Assembly: GCA_016789365.1 (NCBI GenBank)
Contig: JAEURH010000001.1
Location: forward strand, 1-64,000
DNA from: Anaerolineales bacterium
GTDB taxonomy: Bacteria > Chloroflexota > Anaerolineae > Anaerolineales > Villigracilaceae
DNA: 64,000 nucleotides
Direction: 5' to 3'
Shown: in pieces, positions 25,305-33,478 of the stretch
Layout: each line of letters begins with the position of its first letter
How positions within the stretch are numbered: the stretch's first letter is position 1
The notes under the pieces: model-generated
Told to the model about the DNA's origin: nothing
Database searches by the model: none
What the model saw: the letters and a program-made list of their open reading frames with translations, nothing else
Translations under genes and position numbers: made by a program

Positions 25305-26393
25305 ATGAGCGACATCACACCATTTCTAAAATCTTTAATTTCAGTGGCAGGCTTATCAGGATTTGAAACCCCCGTTGCCAATTTGATTAAAGAAAAATGG
25401 ACGCCACTAGTAGATAACTTGACTCAATCCAAACTCGGTTCAATACATGGACTGAAAGTTGGTTCTGCTCCATCAACCTCCAAACTCACTGACAAATCCC
25501 CACGCCCATCTATCTTAATCGCCACCCACATGGACGCGATTGGCTTAATGGTCACCCGCATTGTGGATGAATTTTTATACGTCACCAACATCGGTGGCAT
25601 AGACTCGCGTGTTTTGCCTGGTACACCTGTTACAGTTCACGCCTCAAAAACAAATGAAGAGTTATATGGCGTGATTGTGATGCCACCTAGCAATTTAATT
25701 CCAGATGGCGAAGGCAACGGAGTCATCCCTCTAAAATATTTAATGATAGACATGGGCTTAACTGCTAAAGAAGTTGCAAAAAAAATAAATGTGGGTGATA
25801 GAGTTTCATTTGCTACTGAACCCATCGAAATGACTGGCGGATATTTAAGCGGGCATACATTGGATAACCGCGCCTCTGTTGCCGCGCTCACAATTTGCCT
25901 CGAAGAATTACAAAACAAAAAACATAGTTGGGATGTTTGGGCAGTTGCCACCGTGCAAGAAGAAACGGTGTTTGGCGGGTCATATACTTCCACATATCAA
26001 ATCCGCCCCACGATTGCCGTAGCGGTGGATATGACCTTCGGCAAAGGCACAGGCTCTAGCGGCTACCAAACTTTCCATTTAGGCAAAGGCGTTACTCTAG
26101 GAATTGGTCCCAGCATAACGCCGTATTTATGTAAACGCTTCAAAGAAGTAGCCGAAAAAATTGAAATTCCCGTGCATGATGATTTAATGCCCGAATATTC
26201 ATCCACCGATGCGGATGCGATGCAATTAACTGCTGAAGGCATTCCTTCCATGGTTTTGAGCATTCCACAAAGATACATGCACACTGCCGTTGAATTGGTC
26301 GCTATGAAAGATATTCAACGCGCTGGACGATTACTAGCAGAATTTATCGCTTCACTTGAAACAGATTTTATAGAAAAGATAACTTGGGAATAA
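25305..26393 (+). CDS. M42 family metallopeptidase, paralogue 1
   Basis: This 362-residue protein shows the co-catalytic metal ligands of family M42: ATHMDAIG, HTLDNRAS (the bridging Asp), VQEETVFGG (Glu pair), AVDMTFG and RYMHTAVE (His). The family comprises dinuclear, dodecameric aminopeptidases and deblocking peptidases. It is the most divergent of three M42 genes within 4 kb. It has no spacer from the upstream gene. Confidence 0.88.
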   Translation: MSDITPFLKSLISVAGLSGFETPVANLIKEKWTPLVDNLTQSKLGSIHGLKVGSAPSTSKLTDKSPRPSILIATHMDAIGLMVTRIVDEFLYVTNIGGIDSRVLPGTPVTVHASKTNEELYGVIVMPPSNLIPDGEGNGVIPLKYLMIDMGLTAKEVAKKINVGDRVSFATEPIEMTGGYLSGHTLDNRASVAALTICLEELQNKKHSWDVWAVATVQEETVFGGSYTSTYQIRPTIAVAVDMTFGKGTGSSGYQTFHLGKGVTLGIGPSITPYLCKRFKEVAEKIEIPVHDDLMPEYSSTDADAMQLTAEGIPSMVLSIPQRYMHTAVELVAMKDIQRAGRLLAEFIASLETDFIEKITWE

Positions 26394-26400
26394 AGAAATA

Positions 26401-26498
26401 ATGTCATTGCGAGCCACGCCTTTGCTCTTTGTGGCGAAGCAATCTCCTGTCAAGAATGAGATTGCTTCGCCGTGCTAAAGCACTCCTCGCAATGACAT
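26401..26498. repeat. ATGTCATTGCGAG...CTCGCAATGACAT palindromic element, copy 1
   Basis: A 98-base element with terminal arms ATGTCATTGCGAG / CTCGCAATGACAT and inner arms GGCGAAGCAATCTC / GAGATTGCTTCGCC. Related copies lie at 28263-28358 and 38972-39063. This copy ends 11 bases before the start codon of the next gene. Confidence 0.85.
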
Positions 26499-26509
26499 AT
26501 AAAAACATT

Positions 26510-27556
26510 ATGTTAACTATCAGCAAACCACAACTCTCATTACTCGAAAAATTATGCAACGCCATGTCCGTCTCTGGGGATGAAGGCGAAGTGCGGCGAA
26601 TTGTGCTGGAAGAAGTCAAGCCATATGCTGACGAAGTGAAAGTGGATGCGCTTGGCAGTGTTTTGGTCACAAAAAAAAGCGCAAACAAAAAAGCATTGCG
26701 CGTTTTGCTAGACGCTCACATGGACGAAGTCGGTTTTATGATTGTGCATGATGATGGCGATGGTTTTTATCAATTTCAAACTGTCGGTAGCATTGATGAA
26801 AGACATTTAGTAGGCAAACAAGTCATTGTTGGAAAAGACCATACACTCGGTGTGATTGGTGCAAAGCCAGTTCATTTAACTACTGGTGATGAACGCAAAC
26901 ATACGATTGATGTTGACTCCATGCGTATTGATTTAGGTCCAGATGGCAAAGCAAAAGTTGGAGACCGCGCCACCTTTGCAACCAAGTTCAAACGTGTTGG
27001 CAATTCAATCATGTCAAAATCTATTGACGATAGAATCGGCGTGGCGACTTTAATTGAGTTATTGAAAAACGCGCCAAAAAATATTGAGTTATGTTTATCA
27101 TTTAGCGTGCAAGAAGAAATCGGTTTGCGTGGTGCAACTGTGGCGGGATATTATTTCAATCCAGACCTTGCCATCGCCGTTGATTCAACTCCCGCACGCG
27201 ATTTGCCTGATTATGACAGCAAAGAAAATTTTACTTACAACACAAAACTTGGTTTGGGTCCCGCTATTTATATGTCAAACGCATCCACAATTGATAATCC
27301 GAAACTTGTAAAATTTTTACAAGAGATTGCTATCAAAAATAAAATTCAATATCAAATGCGTCAGCCAGGTGGTGGCGGAACAAACGCAGGTGCAATTCAA
27401 GGTGCGCGCGCGGGCGTGCCTGTCGTTTCTGTTTCTGTGCCACATCGCTACACCCATTCGCCTATCAGTATCTCACGCATTGATGATTGGAAGAACACTT
27501 TGAATTTATTGCATGTCGCATTGAAAAATATAAATCAAGATGTATTGAAAAGATGA
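26510..27556 (+). CDS. M42 family metallopeptidase, paralogue 2
   Basis: From the ATG at 26510 the protein is 348 residues. The ligands are DAHMDEVG, SIDDRIG, VQEEIGLRGA, AVDSTPARD and RYTHSPIS, a complete M42 set. An in-frame ATG at 26492 lies inside the upstream repeat and is less likely. No ribosome site is visible before either start, possibly because the repeat inserted there. The stop overlaps the ATG of the S51 peptidase (ATGA), indicating coupling. Confidence 0.88.
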   Translation: MLTISKPQLSLLEKLCNAMSVSGDEGEVRRIVLEEVKPYADEVKVDALGSVLVTKKSANKKALRVLLDAHMDEVGFMIVHDDGDGFYQFQTVGSIDERHLVGKQVIVGKDHTLGVIGAKPVHLTTGDERKHTIDVDSMRIDLGPDGKAKVGDRATFATKFKRVGNSIMSKSIDDRIGVATLIELLKNAPKNIELCLSFSVQEEIGLRGATVAGYYFNPDLAIAVDSTPARDLPDYDSKENFTYNTKLGLGPAIYMSNASTIDNPKLVKFLQEIAIKNKIQYQMRQPGGGGTNAGAIQGARAGVPVVSVSVPHRYTHSPISISRIDDWKNTLNLLHVALKNINQDVLKR

Positions 27557-28260
27557 ACGGATATATTGCATTATTAGGTTCTGGCGAATATTTATCTGTG
27601 ATGGATGAAGTGGATAAATTTTTGCTTGCGAATTGTGGTGCTAAAGATAGAAAACCCAAAGTGGTTTGTTTGCCAACGGCGGCAGGTCAAGAAAGCAATG
27701 CGAGTGTGAATCGTTGGATGAAAATGGGAGTTGACCACTTCACCCGCCTCGGCGCTGACGTGCTGGCTGTTCCTGTTACAGACAAAGAATCTGCCGACGA
27801 GCAGAAACATGCCTCCGCAGTGGAAGAAGCGGATGTCGTCTATTTTTCGGGCGGGAATCCTTTATATCTTTATGAAACGATGAAAGATAGTTTCGTGTGG
27901 AAATCTGCCATGAAAGTTTTTGAACGTGGTGGAGTCTATGCAGGTTGTTCGGCAGGGGCAATGATTTTAGGAAAAGAAATGCCAAATTTTCGGATGCTTG
28001 GATTAAATAATGTTTCTGCATTTGGCTATGTGCCTGCGGTGATTATCCCGCACTTTGATGCAACGCCCATGTTTTTCAAACCGATTATCAGCGCGGCGCG
28101 TTCGCGTTTGAAAGAAAATGATTTGATGGTTGGGATTGATGATAATACAGCCATGGTTGGAAAAAATGGCGAATGGACTGTGATGGGAAAATCTGGTGTG
28201 CATGTGTTCACAAAACATGATAGCAAGAGTTATGCAGTTGGAGAAAAATTTAATTTATAA
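27553..28260 (+). CDS. S51 family peptidase (cyanophycinase / dipeptidase E-like)
   Basis: The 235-residue protein has the nucleophile elbow AGCSAGAMIL (Ser nucleophile, ~residue 137), VVYFSGGNPLYLYE upstream, and a conserved IIPHFDATP segment. These are typical of peptidase S51, which includes cyanophycinase and alpha-aspartyl dipeptidase. Substrate specificity cannot be decided here; no cyanophycin synthetase is visible. ATGA overlap with the M42 gene upstream suggests joint use in peptide turnover. Confidence 0.85.
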   Translation: MNGYIALLGSGEYLSVMDEVDKFLLANCGAKDRKPKVVCLPTAAGQESNASVNRWMKMGVDHFTRLGADVLAVPVTDKESADEQKHASAVEEADVVYFSGGNPLYLYETMKDSFVWKSAMKVFERGGVYAGCSAGAMILGKEMPNFRMLGLNNVSAFGYVPAVIIPHFDATPMFFKPIISAARSRLKENDLMVGIDDNTAMVGKNGEWTVMGKSGVHVFTKHDSKSYAVGEKFNL

Positions 28261-28262
28261 AG

Positions 28263-28358
28263 ATGTCGTTGCGAGGGCGTTCTTGTTCTTGCCCGAAGCA
28301 ACCTTCTAATTAATTTGGAGATTGCTTCGTTGCGCTAAAGCACTCCTCGCAATGACAT
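28263..28358. repeat. ATGTCRTTGCGAG palindromic element, copy 2
   Basis: A second member of the family at 26401, with arms ATGTCGTTGCGAG / CTCGCAATGACAT. It ends 12 bases before the next ATG, leaving room for the AAAGGA ribosome site. Confidence 0.85.
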
Positions 28359-28370
28359 GTAAAGGATTTT

Positions 28371-29372
28371 ATGAAACAACTACTCAAAACACTCACTGAA
28401 ACTTTTGGACCTTCTGGTTATGAAGATGAAGTTCGCAAAGTCATTGCGAAAGAAATTAAATCTTTGGCAGACGAAGTCCGTGTAGATGCGCTAGGGAATT
28501 TAATTGCACGCATCAAGCCTGCAAAAAATGTAAAGAACCCGAAAAAGATTATGCTCGCGGCACACATGGATGAAATCGGTGTGATTGCCAGCCATATTGA
28601 TAAAAACGGATTTGTACGTTTTACGAATGTCGGCGGCACATTTGGTAGATATACACTCGGCGCGCGTGTGCGCTTTATGAACGGCGTGGTTGGCATTGTC
28701 GGGTATGACCGTTTAGAAAATATAGATGCCTTTTTGCCAATCAATAAAATGTATATTGATGTGGGTGCAACAAGCAAAAATGATTGCCCTGTCAAAGTCG
28801 GTGATTTTGGTGCGTTTGAACGTTCATTTATTGAAATGGGAAATCGTTGGGTTGCCAAATCCATGGATGATAGAAGCGGCGTGGTGGTTTTGATTGAAAC
28901 CATGCGTGCCATTAAATCATCACCACATGATTTGTATTTTGCTTTCACTACACAAGAAGAAGTTAGTCTTCGAGGTGCAAAATCTGCCGCATATAGCATT
29001 GACCCAGACATTGGCATTGCAGTAGATGTGACCGCCACAGGCGATACGCCTGCTTCTATAAAAATGGCAGTGGAATTGGGGAAAGGTCCGTGTGTGAAGA
29101 TAAAAGATTCGGGAATGCTCTCTGACCCGCGTGTGATTGATTGGATGATTCAAACCGCTGAAAAAGTGAAAATTCCATATCAGCGAGAAGTGTTAGTAGG
29201 TGGCACAACCGATGCGAGCGCGATTCAAATTTCACGTGCAGGGGTGATGGCTGGTGCTTTGTCTATTCCGTGTAGAAATGTGCATTCCGCTTCTGAGATG
29301 ATAGATGTGGATGACATGAAAAACTCGGTCAAGTTGTTGACTGGGATGTTAAGTAAACCAATTTCATTTTAA
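28371..29372 (+). CDS. M42 family metallopeptidase, paralogue 3
   Basis: This 333-residue M42 protein has AAHMDEIG, SMDDRSG, TQEEVSLRGA, AVDVTATGD and RNVHSASE. All metal ligands and the catalytic Glu are present. AAAGGA precedes the ATG. The three M42 genes are paralogous but clearly diverged, which argues for different substrates or mixed assemblies rather than recent duplication. Confidence 0.9.
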   Translation: MKQLLKTLTETFGPSGYEDEVRKVIAKEIKSLADEVRVDALGNLIARIKPAKNVKNPKKIMLAAHMDEIGVIASHIDKNGFVRFTNVGGTFGRYTLGARVRFMNGVVGIVGYDRLENIDAFLPINKMYIDVGATSKNDCPVKVGDFGAFERSFIEMGNRWVAKSMDDRSGVVVLIETMRAIKSSPHDLYFAFTTQEEVSLRGAKSAAYSIDPDIGIAVDVTATGDTPASIKMAVELGKGPCVKIKDSGMLSDPRVIDWMIQTAEKVKIPYQREVLVGGTTDASAIQISRAGVMAGALSIPCRNVHSASEMIDVDDMKNSVKLLTGMLSKPISF

Positions 29373-29383
29373 GGAGACTTGTA

Positions 29384-29848
29384 ATGGGCGATTTCAACCG
29401 TTCAACCAAAGAAATTTCTTTAGAACAAATTGCACCTGATGTGATGCAAGCCGTTAATGCTTACATTGAAAAACGTAATTTGGGAGATATTCTGAGTGAT
29501 GTTTCTTACTGTATTGTTTCAACCTCTGAAAAAATAAAAAAAGGCTTATTCAGTGGACCTGGTCCCAAGTTGTTTATCCAAACTGCCATTTTGACAAATC
29601 GCTGGTTGATTTTGGCAGACCAAGCGGATAAAAATCCAATTCTCGTTCGCACGATGCAGTTGAGAGAAATTACCATCGAAGATTATGAGAAGAGCAGTTT
29701 TTATGCCATGCTTCCTGACACTGGTTTGCATGTAGAAGGGATATTTGGTCCAGAAAAAGGCACTTTCTTCCTCCCCTTAGGAAAAGACGCCGCAGGCGAT
29801 GCCTTCAAAGAAGCAATTATCAGGTTAGTGCAAGAAGCGAAAAAATAA
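29384..29848 (+). CDS. Conserved soluble protein of unknown function
   Basis: The 154-residue protein has no signal peptide or membrane segment. Its middle part alternates beta-like stretches (FIQTAILTNRWLILADQ, MQLREITIEDYEK) that could fit a PH-like fold, but I cannot support that firmly. AAGGAG lies before the ATG, 11 bp after the M42 gene, so it likely ends the peptidase operon. Confidence 0.65.
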   Translation: MGDFNRSTKEISLEQIAPDVMQAVNAYIEKRNLGDILSDVSYCIVSTSEKIKKGLFSGPGPKLFIQTAILTNRWLILADQADKNPILVRTMQLREITIEDYEKSSFYAMLPDTGLHVEGIFGPEKGTFFLPLGKDAAGDAFKEAIIRLVQEAKK

Positions 29849-29852
29849 AAAA

Positions 29853-29885
29853 AAGAACTCGGAAGTTTGAAACTTCCGAGTTCTT
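29853..29885. terminator. Bidirectional intrinsic terminator
   Basis: Stem AAGAACTCGGAAGTTT / AAACTTCCGAGTTCTT between convergent genes, with A-rich and T-rich flanks. Confidence 0.85.
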
Positions 29886-29891
29886 AATTCT

Positions 29892-30176
29892 TTACTTCTT
29901 TGAGTCTTCGTCATTATCTTTCTTTGGCGGCATGAAGGACATAATCAATGCGACACCTGCGCCTAAGGCAAATGTGCCCATTGAGCCTGCACTTGAATAA
30001 TTTGTCAGCCCGACGAGTAAAGCGAAGAAGCCAACTGCTAAGGCAATTTGCACTTGCCAAACTGCTTTTTTATAAGCATCCATTGTGAAGCGACCAACTG
30101 CAAAACCTAAAACGATAAAACCAATTGCTCGAATTACAAACCCAACTACTGATAATACTTGTTGAAAATTTTCCAT
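29892..30176 (-). CDS. Small membrane protein, three predicted helices
   Basis: The 94-residue protein has three hydrophobic segments (~10-28, ~38-58, ~65-82) and a charged tail (KKDNDEDSKK). AGGAG precedes the ATG. It follows the DUF456 gene by 24 bp on the same strand. Family not recognised. Confidence 0.65.
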   Translation of the reverse strand: MENFQQVLSVVGFVIRAIGFIVLGFAVGRFTMDAYKKAVWQVQIALAVGFFALLVGLTNYSSAGSMGTFALGAGVALIMSFMPPKKDNDEDSKK

Positions 30177-30200
30177 TTCAAATCTCCTTTTTGTTTTTGA

Positions 30201-30722
30201 TTATAACCAAGCCCACAAGCCCCAGAATACAATCATCACAATACCAATTCCAAATTTTGCGGCTACAGACCAACCCCAACCAGTCATCCATGCTTTTGTA
30301 TTGGCAAAGGCTTGTTGCTTATCTTTGAGGCGACGCCACTCTGCGAAGTATAACCCAGCAGGTGCGGCTAACATGCCAATAATAGGAGTCATCACCAAAC
30401 TAACTCCTACGCCTGCAATGAATGCCCAAATGATGGAACTCCACGGCACGTTTTTATCACGCACATGTTTGGCGATGATAATGTTATCGCCAATGTTGCC
30501 AGCAATCATCAAAATAGTAATCAGCACAAATAAAACCCAATCTACCCAAGTCATTGCACCAATCGAGGCTTGGACGATGGCATAAATCAATGTGCCAATC
30601 CACATGACCGTTAAGCCGGGGAAAATCGGAATCAATAATCCGAGCAAACCGAAGACCAACAAAGTTAATACAACAACTTGTAAAAGCGTTTGTGCAAATG
30701 CTTCGAGTACGACTGGGTCCAT
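30201..30722 (-). CDS. DUF456-like membrane protein
   Basis: This 173-residue protein has four to five membrane segments and the Gly-rich pattern of DUF456 (GLLGLLIPIFPGLTVMWIGTL, and IIGMLAAPAGLYFAEW). AAGGAG precedes the ATG. Upstream lies a short repeat and then serS. Function unknown. Confidence 0.78.
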   Translation of the reverse strand: MDPVVLEAFAQTLLQVVVLTLLVFGLLGLLIPIFPGLTVMWIGTLIYAIVQASIGAMTWVDWVLFVLITILMIAGNIGDNIIIAKHVRDKNVPWSSIIWAFIAGVGVSLVMTPIIGMLAAPAGLYFAEWRRLKDKQQAFANTKAWMTGWGWSVAAKFGIGIVMIVFWGLWAWL

Positions 30723-30740
30723 TTATTCTCCTTCAATACT

Positions 30741-30784
30741 CCCCTCTCCAAATTTTGGGAGAGGAGCTGGGGTGAGGGTGAGGG
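30741..30784. repeat. CCCCTCTCC...GGAGAGG-GGTGAGGG repeat, intergenic copy
   Basis: A hairpin-forming element CCCCTCTCCAAATTTTGGGAGAGG followed by a GGGTGAGGG tail, directly abutting the serS stop codon. It belongs to the same family as 32141-32176 and the in-frame copy in priA. Confidence 0.75.
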
Positions 30785-32053
30785 TCATTTAATAACTTCA
30801 ATCCCGCCCATCCATGGGCGCAGAACTTCTGGCACAACAATTGAGCCATCGGCTTGCTGATAATTTTCCATCACAGCAATCATCGTGCGTGGCAAACCAA
30901 GCCCTGAGCCGTTCAAGGTGTGCAAAATTTTTGTTTTGCCGCCATCGGCTGGACGATACTTTATATTCGCACGACGCGCCTGAAAGTCGCGCACATTTGA
31001 GACCGAAGATACCTCTAACCACTCGTCACAGCCCGGTGCCCATAACTCTAAATCATAAGTTAGCGCCGCCGCAAAACCAATATCACCTGTACAAAGTTGC
31101 TTAACGCGATATGGAATCCCAAGCAGAGAACAAGTCTCTTCGGCATCTTTCAACATTTTTTGATGTAACGCCTCAGACTCTTCGGGGGTGCAGTAGGTAT
31201 ACATTTCAACTTTATCAAACTGATGACCACGTTTGATGCCACGCACATCTCGTCCAGCACTCATTTTCTCACGTCGAAAACATGGCGTGTATGCTGTGTA
31301 TAACTTTGGCAAAGAATCTTCTTCCAAAATTTCATCCATGTGCAAACCAGTCAGCGGAATTTCAGCAGTCGGCACGAAATATAAATCTTCTTCATGGTCT
31401 TTGTATAAATTGTCTGCAAACTTCGGCAATTGACCTGCGCCATACACCGTAGCAGTTTTCACCATGAATGGCAAATATTCTTCTTGATAACCTTGCTTGA
31501 TATGCAAATCTAACATCCATGCAATCAAAGCACGTTGCAAACGCGCGCCTGCACCTTGCAATACATAAAAGCGTGAGCCTGTTAACTTGGAGCCACGTTC
31601 AAAGTCGAGGATTCCAAGCGCAGGTCCCAAATCCCAATGTGGAAGCGGTTTGAAATCAAATTTACGCGGTTCGCCCACAGTTTTCAAAATTACATTTTCA
31701 TCTTCGCTTTTTCCGTAAGGCGTGCGTTCATCGGGGATGTTTGGCAATGCAGATGCAATTGCATTTAATTCTGATTCAACTTCTGTGATGCGTTTATCTA
31801 ACTCCGTAATTTTGTCGCCGACCAAACGCATCGCTTCAATTTTTGACTGTCGTTCTGTTGCTTCTTTCATCTTGCTGATTTCTTTCGAGACGACGTTTCG
31901 CTCGGCTTTCAATTTTTCCACTTCGCCAAGCAAGGTGCGGCGTTCTTCATCCAGTTTCAAGATGAAGTTCACAGGCGAATCATCCATTTGCCTATCTTGT
32001 AACGCCTTGCGGACAATTTCAGGCCTTTCACGAATTAAGTTAATATCCAACAT
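30785..32053 (-). CDS. serS: Seryl-tRNA synthetase
   Basis: The start at 32053 is preceded by AGAGGAG and gives the canonical N-terminus [18 protein letters not shown]. The 422-residue protein has the N-terminal antiparallel coiled coil (~30-110) and class II motifs: motif 2 as [21 protein letters not shown] and motif 3 as [20 protein letters not shown]. It charges tRNA-Ser. An upstream in-frame start at 32071 would lie in the T-box terminator region and is rejected. Expression appears controlled by the T-box leader at 32070-32335. Confidence 0.95.
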   Translation of the reverse strand: MLDINLIRERPEIVRKALQDRQMDDSPVNFILKLDEERRTLLGEVEKLKAERNVVSKEISKMKEATERQSKIEAMRLVGDKITELDKRITEVESELNAIASALPNIPDERTPYGKSEDENVILKTVGEPRKFDFKPLPHWDLGPALGILDFERGSKLTGSRFYVLQGAGARLQRALIAWMLDLHIKQGYQEEYLPFMVKTATVYGAGQLPKFADNLYKDHEEDLYFVPTAEIPLTGLHMDEILEEDSLPKLYTAYTPCFRREKMSAGRDVRGIKRGHQFDKVEMYTYCTPEESEALHQKMLKDAEETCSLLGIPYRVKQLCTGDIGFAAALTYDLELWAPGCDEWLEVSSVSNVRDFQARRANIKYRPADGGKTKILHTLNGSGLGLPRTMIAVMENYQQADGSIVVPEVLRPWMGGIEVIK

Positions 32054-32069
32054 TTTGACTCCTCTTAAC

Positions 32070-32335
32070 AAAATACGCCCCTCATCCGTTTGCAGGACGA
32101 AGGGGCGTTTCGTGGTGCCACCTGCTTTTATTGTTCTTATCCCCTCTCCCTCTTTGGGAGAGGGCTAGGGTGAGGGAACAAACTTGGGTGTACTATAACG
32201 GGTACTTCCCGATTCTCTTATGACGTGTGTCTCTGCGAGAATGACTTGGCGAAGTGGATTTCATCATTTCGTTGGTTGCTTCGCACATGCCAGCAACTCT
32301 CTGCACAACTATTTGATTACTTGTCTTCGCGCTTG
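32070..32335 (-). promoter_or_regulatory. Serine T-box leader of serS, interrupted by a repeat
   Basis: Minus-strand order: base of stem I GCGAAG (32330-32325), AAGTAA, AGAGAG (32302-32297), a distal-loop region GGCATGTGCGAAGC, then the specifier region GAAATCC whose TCC (32258-32256) is a Ser codon, and CTTCGC (32254-32249) closing stem I. CGGG-AAGTA-CCCG (32211-32199) is a stem III candidate. The T-box core AGGTGGCACCACG (~32123-32111) follows, then a hairpin with CGCCCC/GGGGCG arms (32107-32076) and TATTTTGTT, the terminator alternative. The core is close to the consensus GGTGGNACCRCG. Uncharged tRNA-Ser should favour read-through. Confidence 0.82.
32141..32176. repeat. CCCCTCTCC...GGGAGAGGG repeat inside the T-box leader
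   Basis: A 36-base member of the family at 30741, placed between the stem III candidate and the T-box core. It forms its own hairpin (CCTCTCCCTC/GAGGGAGAGG type), which would keep the two functional halves of the leader close together. Confidence 0.75.
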
Positions 32336-32345
32336 TCTTTATACT

Positions 32346-32410
32346 GTGCGCTAGAGAGCGCACTTCTACACATGAAATATTCTTTGTGTAGCAGGCGTTC
32401 TCTAACGCCT
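32346..32410. repeat. Compound palindromic repeat between tRNA-Glu and the T-box leader
   Basis: Contains the perfect hairpins GTGCGCT-AGAG-AGCGCAC (32346-32363) and AGGCGTT-CTCT-AACGCCT (32393-32410), with CTACACA/TGTGTAG between them. It may end the tRNA transcript, but lacks a T-tract. Confidence 0.55.
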
Positions 32411-32420
32411 GATTTATTTG

Positions 32421-32493
32421 TGCCCCTACGGGGATTCGAACCCCGGTCGTAGCCTTGAAAGGGCTGCGTCCTAGTCCACTAGACGATAGGGGC
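32421..32493 (-). tRNA. tRNA-Glu (anticodon UUC)
   Basis: The minus strand folds as a cloverleaf with acceptor GCCCCTA / TAGGGGC, anticodon loop CTTTCAA (anticodon TTC), T arm CGGGG-TTCGAAT-CCCCG and discriminator A. CCA is not encoded. The outermost anticodon-stem pair is a mismatch (C-A). Confidence 0.93.
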
Positions 32494-32505
32494 ATTTTAG
32501 ATGAA

Positions 32506-32531
32506 ACATCGCTGACTCATGTCAGCGATGT
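32506..32531 (-). other. Perfect hairpin in the tRNA-Glu 5' leader
   Basis: Arms CATCGCTGAC and GTCAGCGATG with a four-base loop lie between the promoter and the tRNA 5' end. It has no T-tract and could be a processing signal or a repeat remnant. Confidence 0.5.
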
Positions 32532-32571
32532 GGTGTGTATCGGCTCGAAGCCTCTCACACCAAGCGGGCGA

Positions 32572-32600
32572 ATTCTATCATCCCCCGCATTAAGCGTCAA
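32572..32600 (-). promoter_or_regulatory. Sigma70-type promoter of tRNA-Glu
   Basis: On the minus strand TTGACG (32600-32595) and TAGAAT (32577-32572) are separated by 17 bases, giving a start near 32565 and a ~70-base leader before the tRNA. Confidence 0.75.
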
Positions 32601-32613
32601 GCAAAAATAATGA

Positions 32614-33168
32614 TTAATTCTCTGGCTTCACGCGTTGATTTAATAATGCCATAATATCTACTGTTTTACGGTTAATTAAAATTCCAGCAGATTCAACTTT
32701 CAAATTCGGAATCAAAATTGCAGTTAATGTAGCATTGAAGATAGGGATAAACTCACGTGTGCCTTCGGTGATTAAAGAGGTAAAGTCAAACCGACCGGGT
32801 AATTCCATAATGCCTTCAATTTCAAACATTTGAGTCGTTAAGCGAATTTTATGTTCCACTGTGCTAACGTATCCGCCACGCACAATGGCATGTGGACCTA
32901 AATCTTCTCGGCGAGACATGCACATCGCATGAACTTTATTTTTCATCATACGTACGATTTCAAAATGGTCAACTAATTTTGTAGGCATGAGCAAACGTGC
33001 CATGCGAGCATCACTTACATCTACAGAAGAATGGGTGGTGTCGTTCATCATACCCATTGCGCCGTGACTAGTCACCGCAACTTTGCCAACCGCGCGATAA
33101 CCAGACGTAAAAATATCAACCGTAATAAAACGTGACGTGCGAGGGGAAATGGGGCTTTCTAAAGACAT
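32614..33168 (-). CDS. Conserved protein of unknown function
   Basis: This 184-residue soluble protein has no signal peptide. Predicted beta-rich segments include RFITVDIFTSGYRAVGKVAV and, near the end, ATLTAILIPNLKVESAGILINRKTVD. It looks like a regulatory or scaffold protein rather than an enzyme; no catalytic motif is seen. It lies 14 bp after the zinc-finger gene and is probably in the lepB operon. Confidence 0.65.
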   Translation of the reverse strand: MSLESPISPRTSRFITVDIFTSGYRAVGKVAVTSHGAMGMMNDTTHSSVDVSDARMARLLMPTKLVDHFEIVRMMKNKVHAMCMSRREDLGPHAIVRGGYVSTVEHKIRLTTQMFEIEGIMELPGRFDFTSLITEGTREFIPIFNATLTAILIPNLKVESAGILINRKTVDIMALLNQRVKPEN

Positions 33169-33182
33169 AGAAAAGGTTCGGG

Positions 33183-33470
33183 TTAAGAATCCTGCATGGG
33201 GTGTGAAAAACCAGTTTGCCGACTAGGAAGAGGCGTTGTACGGCGGGTAGATGAAGTCGGTTTGCCAGCATTCGGGTCGAGCATGGCATCTAGCCAATAA
33301 ATAGATTGTTCATCATATTCGCGCCTGCCACACATATCACAAATATAAGCAGGGAAATTTTGCACGGTGATTAATTCACTTCCGAGCCGTGTAAAGTATG
33401 TAACATAACGCGCTTGCATTACGCCTACATGACATTGATTGCAAGAATAATGTGTGGTGTTTTGATTCAT
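33183..33470 (-). CDS. YgiT-type zinc finger protein
   Basis: The 95-residue protein has two CxxC knuckles (CNQCH and CDMCG) spaced as in YgiT/MqsA-type zinc domains, with the intervening FPAYICDMCGRREYDEQS segment typical of the family. The helix-turn-helix of MqsA antitoxins is absent, and no MqsR-like toxin is next to it, so an antitoxin role is not supported. AGGA precedes the ATG, eight bp after lepB. Confidence 0.78.
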   Translation of the reverse strand: MNQNTTHYSCNQCHVGVMQARYVTYFTRLGSELITVQNFPAYICDMCGRREYDEQSIYWLDAMLDPNAGKPTSSTRRTTPLPSRQTGFSHPMQDS

Positions 33471-33478
33471 GTCAAATC

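Noticed and set aside
24941..25381. Val/Gly-rich open frame opposite the Thr/Pro-rich gene
   Set aside because: It is the complement of the ACN-type Thr/Pro codon repeat and overlaps real genes on the other strand.
27553..28260. Cyanophycin metabolism locus
   Set aside because: The S51 protein could be cyanophycinase, but no cyanophycin synthetase or isoaspartyl dipeptidase is seen here, so only the family is claimed.
30741..30784. serS terminator
   Set aside because: The hairpin adjoins the stop codon, but the tail is G/A-rich instead of a T-tract on the serS strand, and the same sequence occurs as a dispersed repeat elsewhere.
32193..32495. A 100-codon open frame on the minus strand
   Set aside because: It runs through the tRNA-Glu and the T-box leader; its sequence is explained by those RNA elements and has no protein-like features.
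33183..33470. MqsA-type antitoxin
   Set aside because: Only the zinc-knuckle part is present; no HTH domain and no toxin gene next to it.
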